Below are positions 1-6,366 of a stretch of DNA of 7,664 nt, piece after piece. The stretch lies in NCBI GenBank assembly GCA_023129265.1, contig JAGMCJ010000058.1, positions 1 to 7,664 on the forward strand, in the 5' to 3' direction. This DNA is from Thermoplasmata archaeon (lineage in GTDB: Archaea; Thermoplasmatota; Thermoplasmata; RBG-16-68-12; JAGMCJ01). Under the pieces are notes generated by a model. It was given only the letters and a program-made list of their open reading frames with translations. It searched no databases and had not been told where the DNA came from. Within the stretch, counting starts at the first letter, position 1, and the number at the start of each line of letters is the position of its first letter. Position numbers and translations under genes: made by a program.

Positions 1-1
1 G

Positions 2-619
2 GGGACGATGAAATCCAGCATCGCTTTCAACATCCTCTACAAGAACGCCAAGGAGAATGGGCTAAGGGGCGTCTACATCACGCTCGAGCAGAACCGCAAG
101 AGCCTTGTGGACAGCATGGTCCGGATGGGAATGGACCCGCGGAAGATCACGGGGAAGGGCGGCATAGTCGTCGTGGACATGGCCCGCCTGCGCAAGGAGC
201 TCGAGGATGAGGGCAAGCAGGCTGAGATAAACTGGCCGCAGTCGATCCTTACGACGGTGAACAACTACAAGATGAAGTACGGCTGCAACCTGTTCGTGCT
301 GGATTCCCTCGCAGCGCTGTACTCCATCACCGACTTCAAGACGCCAAGGAGCGATGTCTTCATGTTCTTCGACAGGATCAGGGACCTGGATGTGACAACC
401 ATCCTCGTCTCGGAGATGCTCGACCCGGACAAGCAGCTCTTCGGCCAGTACGGCGTCGAGGACTTCCTTGCGGACGGCATCTTCCATCTGGACATGAAGA
501 GGGACGAGAGGAACGTCAACCTCTTCCTGAGCGTCGTGAAGATGAGGATGACCAAGCACGACAGGGCGTACTATCCCGTCATCGTTGACAAGGAAGGCTT
601 CGAGATAGTCACGCAGTAG
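2..619 (+). CDS. KaiC/RadA-like RecA-fold ATPase, 5' end missing
   Basis: The reading frame is open to the left edge, so the N-terminus is lost. The first visible codons read G-T-M-K-S-S, the tail of a Walker A loop, so the ATG at base 8 lies inside the P-loop and is not the start. Counting from that Met, ITLEQ (23-28) sits where KaiC-type proteins carry their catalytic acidic pair. LFVLDS (95-100) is the Walker B strand with D99, and FLADGIFHL (153-161) matches the FLADG segment of KaiC/RadA-like domains. These features indicate a cytoplasmic ATPase of the archaeal KaiC/Rad55-like group; its partner or substrate cannot be read from the sequence. Two points are odd: Met replaces the usual Gly before the P-loop Lys, and the acidic pair is EQ rather than EE. 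ubiX follows after 5 bases, so the two are probably cotranscribed. The family call is secure, the function is not. Confidence 0.85.
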   Translation, partial: GTMKSSIAFNILYKNAKENGLRGVYITLEQNRKSLVDSMVRMGMDPRKITGKGGIVVVDMARLRKELEDEGKQAEINWPQSILTTVNNYKMKYGCNLFVLDSLAALYSITDFKTPRSDVFMFFDRIRDLDVTTILVSEMLDPDKQLFGQYGVEDFLADGIFHLDMKRDERNVNLFLSVVKMRMTKHDRAYYPVIVDKEGFEIVTQ

Positions 620-624
620 CTCTC

Positions 625-1167
625 ATGAGGATAATCATCGCCGTCACGGGCGCATCTGGCATGCCGTACGCCACAACGCTTCTGAGGGAGCTCAAGGCCG
701 AGAAGCACCTCATCGTCTCCGAGAACGCGGTCAAGGTCATCGAGCGTGAGTCCGACATTGGCCTGGAGGAGATGAAAGCGCTGGCGGACTTCGCGCACGA
801 CCCTGCCGACATGACGGCCCCCATGGCCTCTGGCAGTGCGAAGTTCGATGCGATGGTAATCGTCCCCTGCTCCATGTCCACCCTGTCGAAGATAGCGTGT
901 GGGATCGCCGACAACCTGATATGCAGGACCGCTCAGGTCTTCCTCAAGGAGAGAAGGAGGCTCGTCCTGGTCCCCCGCGAGACGCCGCTGAGCTCCATCC
1001 ACCTGGAGAACATGAAGAGGCTGTCGGACTGCGGCGCCACCATCCTGGCCGCGATGCCCGCCTTCTACACGAGGCCGTCAACTGTCACGGACATGGTGAA
1101 CTTCGTCGTCGGCAGGACCATGGACAGTCTCGGGGTCGAGCACACGCTCTACGAGCCATGGGAATGA
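625..1167 (+). CDS. ubiX: UbiX-like flavin prenyltransferase
   Basis: This enzyme joins a dimethylallyl group to FMN, giving prenylated FMN, the cofactor of UbiD-type decarboxylases. The 180-residue length is normal for the family. Visible hallmarks are the N-terminal flavin-binding strand and loop with GASG (9-12), the PCSMSTLSKIACG segment (81-93), the conserved NLICRTA stretch (98-103), VPRETPLS (117-123) with its family-conserved Arg and Glu, PAFYTRP (145-151), and VGR..D.LG (162-170) close to the C-terminus. The ATG at 625 begins the first β-strand directly, and no in-frame alternative fits better. It follows the ATPase stop by 5 bases with no clear Shine-Dalgarno sequence, suggesting one operon with translational coupling. 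No ubiD is in view. In archaea the partner can be the UbiD-like anhydromevalonate phosphate decarboxylase of the isoprenoid pathway; that link here is inference. The 3' end faces the next gene across only 15 bases. Confidence 0.95.
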   Translation: MRIIIAVTGASGMPYATTLLRELKAEKHLIVSENAVKVIERESDIGLEEMKALADFAHDPADMTAPMASGSAKFDAMVIVPCSMSTLSKIACGIADNLICRTAQVFLKERRRLVLVPRETPLSSIHLENMKRLSDCGATILAAMPAFYTRPSTVTDMVNFVVGRTMDSLGVEHTLYEPWE

Positions 1168-1182
1168 AAAAGCGGACCGTCC

Positions 1183-3501
1183 TCAACTTTGTGTGAGGTC
1201 CTCCACCCTGTCGAACTCCTTCTTGAGCATCGACAGCTGGTCCTGTGCCAACGACAGCGGGGTTATGGGAACGACCAGAGTCGCATCGTTAATCGAGCAG
1301 AGGTCGTTCACCTTCTTCATGAACTTGAGAGAGACCTCGAACCCGTTCTCCACAGAGAGGTACTCCAGGCCGTCGAGGAGAATCACCCCGCCGTCGGACT
1401 TTTTCACGAAGTTGCTTACGGCCCTCATGATCTCGAAGTCCAGTCTCTTGGGGTCGAGCGTCTTGAAGTCTGAGCTCGTGTCCGTCAGCCAGTAAAGCTC
1501 GACGTTCTCTATCGATATCTCCCTCTTCAGCTTCTCTGGGTACGTCGTCGAGATGACCAGCCCCGCCAAGTTCTTCTTCAGCAGGCTGTTGAACTGCACG
1601 TAGGCCGCCGTCGGCGTCTCGCCCACGATGAGGTGGTTGTAGCCCGTCTCCACGACCTTCAGTGCCGACCCGCAGTTCTCGCACATCGTCCTCATCAGGT
1701 CGGCGCCGTCCTCGACGAGGACTATCTCGGAACAGGAGCTGCACTTGGCCGTGGTCATCTTCTTCTCCTCTTCCTCGCCGACCTCAAGGTCGTTCCCGCA
1801 CGCTGGACACGTGGCCACCTTGGCGGCGCAGCTGTTGTGGTAGATTTGCCCGCACTTGCAGCGAATCGCCTCCTTGAGGTCCGTGATCTCGTCCATGCAG
1901 ACAGTGCACGCGAGGGTCGAGTGAACCGGCGGCGGCGGCGCGACAGCTTCGCTGACGGCCGGGGCCTCCACCGCGACGCGCATATCCTCTTCCTCCACGG
2001 CTGGCGGTATCATCATCGTCTTCCTGTCGTAGATCACCTTCGTCATGACGACCATCGCCACGAAGGTCGCTATCATGAATATCCACATGAAGAGTCCCGT
2101 GAGGTACACCTTCGCACCGAGGAAGACGAGGAGGGACGGGAAGAAATAGAAGATGACGTAGAGCAGGACGAAGACCTTGCCGACGATGTGGAGCCACCTG
2201 ATCCTGACCGCGCCGGCTCGGTAGCGCCCCGGGTGAGCCATCTTGAAGTTCATGTAGAACTTGTTCTGGGCCGACAGCATGAAGTACGTCAGGATGAACA
2301 TGAGTATGAAGAGGATCTGCGGGTTCTCGAAGATGTCGAAGTCAATGAAGACAGTCTTGTCCTTGCCGCTGTCGTCGTAGTCGAACTCCGATGTGTACGA
2401 GAGAATCATCCCGCCGGGCGTACGGATTATGTGCACGGTACCTCTGTCCGAGGCCACGTCCTTGAAGCTGGTTACCCCAAGCAGGTAGTCCGTGTGATGC
2501 ATCTCTATGCTGCCCTCGTAGTAGCTCGGTCCGAAGAAATGAAGGTCGTCGACCGTGAATCCAGCGGAGTTGCCTGTCGAGTCTGACTTGAAGAGCAGCC
2601 TGACGTAGAACTCCTTTCCCGCGAAGTCCTCCAGATATTTGCTCACCGTAACTGTCTGGGATGTGTTGTTTGATGCCGTCAAGTTGTAGATTTCGATCCA
2701 GTTCGTGCCATCCTCGCTCGCAAGAAACACGAGATAGTCTCCGGAGTCTGCCACGCTCCCAGTATAGGAGAATCTCAGAAAGCACTCGTTGGAGGCGTTG
2801 AGGCGGATGAGGTTGGAGGAGTAGTACCTGTCTACATCGTCCCCGTATGGCAAATCCATCCGTATGGAGCGGACTGTTGTATCCACGACGAACATGCTCG
2901 TGTCGTTATCGTAGAGGTCCGTGGTTAGGTTCCGTGCGTGGATCGAACCCAATATACTTCCGTTGGCTGTGAAGACATCGTAGAACGCCCGGGCGACAGC
3001 GACCTCATCCTGAATGTATGTCCTCCTTGCCTCATCTGTCTCCATGGTGAACCTGAGCGTCATGCTCATGCTCGCGGTCGTTCCCACGTCCGCACCGACG
3101 AGCCCGCTCGAGCTTTGCTGGACTCCAGTGTCCGAGTTGCCTTCATCAAGGGACACGTCCTTGATGCGTCCGTATCTGTATTCGGTGCCGAACGTTCCCT
3201 GGGGCGGGTTCTCCAGATAGTCCTGGACATCGAGCGAGTAGCTCAGGGCCTCGTCAGCCTCGATCACGCCGTCCCCATCATCGAGGTGGTAGAGGATCTT
3301 CTCTCTGAGGTCCCGGGCCTCCCCGCCGACCGCGGTGAAGTAGATGTGCCCGCCCCCGCCGAGAGCGGTGGTCCCGATCATCTCCACGTCGGTGGTCACG
3401 ATGATGCGATTCCCCTGTGCGGAAACGATGCTGGTGAAGAGTGAGACAAGAAGAGTCAGAAAAACAGCGGTGCAGAAGTGCTGGAGAGTGCGGCGGTCCA
3501 T
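1183..3501 (-). CDS. Receptor-like membrane protein with RING-like, zinc-ribbon and DUF835 domains
   Basis: I know no named homologue with this layout. From the ATG at 3501 (772 residues) it has: a signal peptide (1-28, cleavage probably after VSA); an outer region to about 394 with an EF-hand-like loop (DDGDGVIEADE, 74-84) and a β-sandwich segment (about 232-325) like those of secreted adhesion or lectin-type domains; three membrane helices (about 395-410, 438-462, 465-489); a Pro/Ala-rich linker; a RING-like site (C532, C535, C548, C550, H555, C558, C565, C568); a zinc ribbon (C587, C590, C607, C610); and DUF835 (about 621-768). Seven N-x-S/T sites fall only in the outer part, and the loop between helices 1 and 2 is rich in Arg and Lys, so the C-terminal domains are probably cytoplasmic. 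TTG at 3513 and GTG at 3510 are alternative starts, but the promoter spacing favours 3501. A sensor or signalling role is inference. Confidence 0.85.
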   Translation of the reverse strand: MDRRTLQHFCTAVFLTLLVSLFTSIVSAQGNRIIVTTDVEMIGTTALGGGGHIYFTAVGGEARDLREKILYHLDDGDGVIEADEALSYSLDVQDYLENPPQGTFGTEYRYGRIKDVSLDEGNSDTGVQQSSSGLVGADVGTTASMSMTLRFTMETDEARRTYIQDEVAVARAFYDVFTANGSILGSIHARNLTTDLYDNDTSMFVVDTTVRSIRMDLPYGDDVDRYYSSNLIRLNASNECFLRFSYTGSVADSGDYLVFLASEDGTNWIEIYNLTASNNTSQTVTVSKYLEDFAGKEFYVRLLFKSDSTGNSAGFTVDDLHFFGPSYYEGSIEMHHTDYLLGVTSFKDVASDRGTVHIIRTPGGMILSYTSEFDYDDSGKDKTVFIDFDIFENPQILFILMFILTYFMLSAQNKFYMNFKMAHPGRYRAGAVRIRWLHIVGKVFVLLYVIFYFFPSLLVFLGAKVYLTGLFMWIFMIATFVAMVVMTKVIYDRKTMMIPPAVEEEDMRVAVEAPAVSEAVAPPPPVHSTLACTVCMDEITDLKEAIRCKCGQIYHNSCAAKVATCPACGNDLEVGEEEEKKMTTAKCSSCSEIVLVEDGADLMRTMCENCGSALKVVETGYNHLIVGETPTAAYVQFNSLLKKNLAGLVISTTYPEKLKREISIENVELYWLTDTSSDFKTLDPKRLDFEIMRAVSNFVKKSDGGVILLDGLEYLSVENGFEVSLKFMKKVNDLCSINDATLVVPITPLSLAQDQLSMLKKEFDRVEDLTQS

Positions 3502-3525
3502 CTCAATCACCAAATAAGTGCCAGA

Positions 3526-3538
3526 GATAAATAGTTTC
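3526..3538 (-). promoter_or_regulatory. Archaeal BRE/TATA promoter of the receptor-like gene
   Basis: On the minus strand the sequence reads GAAACTATTTATC: a purine-rich BRE-like GAAA followed by an A/T-rich box centred near 3530. The GAAA begins 37 bases before the ATG at 3501, which puts the expected transcript start at or within a few bases of that codon, so the mRNA is probably leaderless. GGTGAT (3506-3511) could otherwise act as a Shine-Dalgarno site, but it would lie at or upstream of the predicted transcript start. Confidence 0.6.
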
Positions 3539-3561
3539 CTAAGTCAATATCGCGGTCAATC

Positions 3562-3574
3562 AAAAGCTTTTCAA
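3562..3574 (+). promoter_or_regulatory. Perfect 10-base palindrome; possible promoter or operator of the TrmB-like gene
   Basis: AAAAGCTTTT at 3562-3571 is a perfect inverted repeat in the short divergent intergenic region, extended to the right by CAAG. It may be a weak BRE/TATA element for the plus-strand regulator: AAAA-N3-TT begins 40 bases before the ATG at 3602, compared with 35-37 for the three better promoters here. It may equally be an operator for autoregulation. A 10-base palindrome can arise by chance, so this is tentative. Confidence 0.3.
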
Positions 3575-3601
3575 GTCCAGTGTGTCATGTCCTTCGGGAG
3601 C

Positions 3602-4324
3602 ATGGAAGTCGGTGATGTTGACCTGGAGGAGGAGCACAGCAAGATAGTCGGCGTGCTCCAGTCGCTGGGCCTCTCCAACTACGAGGCGAGGGTCTACATC
3701 GCGCTCGTCGCACACGGATTCGGCGATGCCGAGACAATCGCGGGCACCGCTAAAATCCCCAGGACGTCGTCCTACAAGGCGGTCCAGTCGCTCTGCTCGA
3801 AGGGGTTCGCCTTCTCCACGTCGGGAAGGCCGTCCGTCTACAAGCCGGAACTGCCCGGGAGGATGAAGGAGAAGATACTCGGCGAGGTGTCCGAGGCCTT
3901 CGACAAGCTCAGCCTGGTGCATGAGATCGCTCGCGACAAGGGCGAGCCCCAGTTGGTATTCACGATAACCGGCAAGAGCAGGGTCATCGACAAGATAGGC
4001 GAGCTCGTGGACAAGTCCTCCGAGAAGTTCGTCGTCGCGACGCCGACGTTCTCCGAGATAAGGGAAGCTCACATGAAGAGGCTGGAAGCGGCGATTCGAA
4101 GGGGGATCAGGGTGACCGTCATCACGGAGCCGGGGCAGAAGGTGCCCGAGGGCGCCGAGGTCCACTTCCGGAAGGGGCTGATCGCCACGGACATCATCGT
4201 GGACGGGAGCGAGGCTCTCCTCGCGAGCCCGGACCTCAACGCCTGCGGGTTCACGGACAACCCGTATCTCGCGAGGCATCTGGAGGACTTCCTCTCCATA
4301 ATGATTTCACACACGCGGGAATGA
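3602..4324 (+). CDS. TrmB-family transcriptional regulator
   Basis: The protein (240 residues from this start) has the two-part TrmB layout. Residues about 20-82 form a winged helix-turn-helix: LQSLGLSNYEARVYIAL, then the recognition-helix region IPRTSSYKAVQSL and the wing SGRPSVYKP. After a helical linker, residues about 120-234 form the effector-type domain, with FVVATPTFSEI, GIRVTVITEP and IIVDGSEALLASP resembling the phospholipase D-like fold of TrmB C-termini. The ligand cannot be read; TrmB homologues often sense sugars but many do not. The reading frame is open back to a GTG at 3518, but the codons before 3587 are AT-rich and unlike the gene. ATG 3587 (245 residues) and ATG 3602 are both possible; 3602 fits the only promoter-like element better. 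It is divergent from the receptor-like gene and 16 bases ahead of the reductase gene, so it may control either or both. Confidence 0.88.
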   Translation: MEVGDVDLEEEHSKIVGVLQSLGLSNYEARVYIALVAHGFGDAETIAGTAKIPRTSSYKAVQSLCSKGFAFSTSGRPSVYKPELPGRMKEKILGEVSEAFDKLSLVHEIARDKGEPQLVFTITGKSRVIDKIGELVDKSSEKFVVATPTFSEIREAHMKRLEAAIRRGIRVTVITEPGQKVPEGAEVHFRKGLIATDIIVDGSEALLASPDLNACGFTDNPYLARHLEDFLSIMISHTRE

Positions 4325-4340
4325 GAGCTGGTTGGCGGTT

Positions 4341-5522
4341 ATGATGGAGTTCGATGTCTTGGTTGTTGGCGCGGGACCGACGGGATGCCTCGTCGCCAGG
4401 CAGCTCTGCCAGGAAGGCTTCTCCGTCGCCGTTGTCGAGGAGCACAGGGAGATCGGCGAACCCGTCCAGTGCTCCGGCCTTGTCACGAAGCGTGTTCTCG
4501 AGTTCGCCATCGACGAGAGCCACGTCCTCAGCAGGGTGAAGGGGGCGCACATCTTCTCCCCGGGCGGGCACAGGGTAACGATTGGCGGGGCCAGCGAGAG
4601 GGCCATCGTGCTGGACAGGGCCATGTTCGACCGAGGTGTGGCGGAGGCCGCGTCGCGGGCGGGGGCGGAGATGCTTCTCGATACGCAGGCGGTCGCTGCG
4701 CGGAGGTCGTCCGACGGCGTCACGGTGACGCTCGCCCACGCCAAGGAGACGGAGAAGGCGAAGTGCAAGATCCTCGTGGGCGCCGACGGGGTCAAGTCCA
4801 GGGTGGCGAGGTGGTTCGACCTGTCGCAGCCCGAGATCACGGTCTCAGGGTTCCAGGCCGAGATGTTCGGCGGGGAGCTCGACGAGGACATGGTCAGCCT
4901 CTACGTCGGCAGAGACGTCGCGCCCGGTTTCTTCGCGTGGATAGTTCCTGCCGCTGATACGATGCGGGTGGGCCTGTGCGTGAAGGAGGGCAGTGCGTTC
5001 GAGCATTTCGAGAAGTTCCTCAAGAACCCGCTGGTCTCGGAGAGGCTCAAGGAGGCGGAGCCCATCTCATACCAGGCGGGGATGATCCCCTTCGGCCTCT
5101 CCAAGAGGACGGCGGACGACAACGTCGTGATCGTTGGGGACGCGGCCTGTCAGGTCAAGGCGACCAGCGGCGGCGGGCTGTACACAGGCCTCGTCTCGGC
5201 CGAGGAGTGCGCGAACGCCCTCGTGCAGGCGCTGGAATCGAAGGACTACTCGCGTGGGTCCCTGTCGGCGTACGAGAAGGCCTGGTTCGAGCGCATCGGA
5301 GGCGAGATTAGGCGGGACCTCCTGCTCCATCGTGCGTTCGCCAAGCTCAGCGACAAGCAGTTCGAGAGGATTTTCGACCTCATCGACAGGCAGGACATCC
5401 TGGACATCATAACGAACAAGGGCGACATGGACTATCCCTCGAAGCTCGGCTGGCGGCTGGTCAAGAAGGAGCCCAGGCTGCTCAAGTTCGCGTCGCCCGC
5501 TCTAAGAGCCCTTTTTTGCTGA
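4341..5522 (+). CDS. Geranylgeranyl reductase family FAD-dependent oxidoreductase
   Basis: This family reduces the double bonds of geranylgeranyl chains, giving the saturated phytanyl chains of archaeal membrane lipids. The 393-residue product shows the dinucleotide-binding GAGPTG (10-15), the family's PVQCSGLV segment with a conserved Cys (about 42-48), a second FAD contact at GADG (147-150), the substrate-pocket-type motif PGFFAWIVP (195-203), and the FAD-pyrophosphate motif GDAACQVKATSGGG (266-279). The gene could start at TTG 4332, ATG 4341 or ATG 4344. I chose 4341 because it is an ATG just ahead of the first β-strand and a weak purine-rich stretch precedes it. It follows the regulator by 16 bases and probably shares its transcript. 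Its last 13 codons overlap the 3' end of nadC on the other strand. A role in reducing another prenyl group, such as a quinone side chain, cannot be excluded. Confidence 0.92.
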   Translation: MMEFDVLVVGAGPTGCLVARQLCQEGFSVAVVEEHREIGEPVQCSGLVTKRVLEFAIDESHVLSRVKGAHIFSPGGHRVTIGGASERAIVLDRAMFDRGVAEAASRAGAEMLLDTQAVAARRSSDGVTVTLAHAKETEKAKCKILVGADGVKSRVARWFDLSQPEITVSGFQAEMFGGELDEDMVSLYVGRDVAPGFFAWIVPAADTMRVGLCVKEGSAFEHFEKFLKNPLVSERLKEAEPISYQAGMIPFGLSKRTADDNVVIVGDAACQVKATSGGGLYTGLVSAEECANALVQALESKDYSRGSLSAYEKAWFERIGGEIRRDLLLHRAFAKLSDKQFERIFDLIDRQDILDIITNKGDMDYPSKLGWRLVKKEPRLLKFASPALRALFC

Positions 5523-6330
5523 TTTCCTCGATCTCCAGCGAGAAGTCCACCGCACGAACGGAATGTGTTATCCATCCCAGGGAGATGACGTCCGCGTAGT
5601 CCGCGTATTCCACGATATTCTGCGGGTTGATCCCGCCTGACACCTCGATGGTGCAGGAGGATATCTCCCTTATCTTCCCCGCCACGACTCTTCCGACGTC
5701 CGGAGGCATGTTGTCCAGCATGATTATGTCGGCTTCCGCCCGGGCCGCCTCGAGGGCTTCCTCCTCGGTCTCGACCTCCACCTCGACCTTCTTGTTGAAG
5801 TGGCCCGCCTTCGCCCGCTTGACGGCCTCCTTCACGGACCCCACGACCTTCAGATGGTTGTCCTTTATCAGGAACGCGTCGTCCAGGCGGAACCTGTGCG
5901 GGTCCCCGCCTCCGAGCATGACCGCCTTCTTCTCGAAGAACCGGAACCCTGGCGTGGTCTTCCTCGTGGCGGCTACGCTCACGTTGGGGTTCTTCTCGCG
6001 GCACTTGTCCACGAGCTTCCAGGTCACGGTCGCGATCCCGCTCATTCGCATGAGGAAGTTCAGCGCGACCCTCTCGCCCGCCAGGATGGGCCTTGCCCTC
6101 CCGTTGAGCCGCATCACGGTCGCGCCTTTCTCGACCCTCTGCCCGTCCCGGTGCTCGGACTCGGTCCGCACGCCGAGATGCTGGAAGATCGCCGTGGCCT
6201 CTTCCAGGCCCGCCAGGATGCAGTCCTCCTTCGCGATGATCTTCGCCAGGGCCTCGACGTCCCCCATAAGGGCATCGGACGTGATGTCGCCGTGCCCGAG
6301 GTCCTCCTTCAGAAACGCGGTAGCGTCCAT
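5482..6330 (-). CDS. nadC: Nicotinate-nucleotide pyrophosphorylase (quinolinate phosphoribosyltransferase)
   Basis: NadC joins quinolinate to PRPP with loss of CO2, giving nicotinate mononucleotide in de novo NAD synthesis. At 282 residues it has the normal length. Visible motifs are EDLGHGDITS (9-18), ERVALNFLMRMSGIAT (86-101), the substrate-binding ATRKTTPGFR (121-130), GGGDPHRFRLDD (140-151) leading into LIKDNH (154-159), the EVEVE strand (183-187), IIMLDN (202-207) and the phosphate-binding SGGI (231-234). Bacterial members often have NHR where this one reads DPHR. The ATG at 6330 is 24 bases from the centre of a TATA box and has no Shine-Dalgarno site, so the transcript is probably leaderless. 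nadA and a quinolinate-forming oxidase or dehydrogenase are not in view. The 3' end overlaps the reductase gene by 41 bases in the opposite direction. Confidence 0.96.
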   Translation of the reverse strand: MDATAFLKEDLGHGDITSDALMGDVEALAKIIAKEDCILAGLEEATAIFQHLGVRTESEHRDGQRVEKGATVMRLNGRARPILAGERVALNFLMRMSGIATVTWKLVDKCREKNPNVSVAATRKTTPGFRFFEKKAVMLGGGDPHRFRLDDAFLIKDNHLKVVGSVKEAVKRAKAGHFNKKVEVEVETEEEALEAARAEADIIMLDNMPPDVGRVVAGKIREISSCTIEVSGGINPQNIVEYADYADVISLGWITHSVRAVDFSLEIEEISKKGLLERATRT

Positions 6331-6350
6331 CGTGAGCCCATCATCCTGCG

Positions 6351-6365
6351 ATATTAAATCGTTTC
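6351..6365 (-). promoter_or_regulatory. Archaeal BRE/TATA promoter of nadC
   Basis: The minus strand reads GAAACGATTTAATAT: a BRE-like GAAA, then the TATA box TTTAATAT (6358 down to 6351). The GAAA begins 35 bases before the nadC ATG and the TATA box centre is about 24 bases before it, the spacing expected of a leaderless archaeal transcript. It lies just past the stop codon of the ribonuclease gene, so nadC has its own promoter and need not depend on read-through. Confidence 0.7.
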
Positions 6366-6366
6366 T

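Noticed and set aside
8..10. ATG as start of the ATPase gene
   Set aside because: It lies inside the Walker A loop; the frame is open upstream and a RecA-type domain needs strands before this point.
1168..1182. Terminator between the convergent ubiX and receptor-like genes
   Set aside because: The 15-base gap has no stem-loop and no T-run on either strand.
1633..2586. Open frame of 317 codons on the + strand, antisense to the receptor-like gene
   Set aside because: The product is rich in Arg, His, Glu and Val in a low-complexity way typical of antisense to GC-rich genes, and it has no domain, while the opposite strand carries clear membrane and zinc motifs.
3505..3513. TTG or GTG start with an upstream extension of the receptor-like protein
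   Set aside because: The TATA box spacing puts the transcript start near 3501-3505, downstream of these codons, and the signal peptide is complete from the ATG.
4251..4891. Overlapping minus-strand open frames over the reductase gene
   Set aside because: They are antisense shadows; the + strand holds all the FAD-binding motifs of a reductase.
5512..5517. Run of six T as a transcription terminator for the reductase gene
   Set aside because: It lies before the stop codon of the gene, so termination exactly here would remove the stop; no further T-run supports it.
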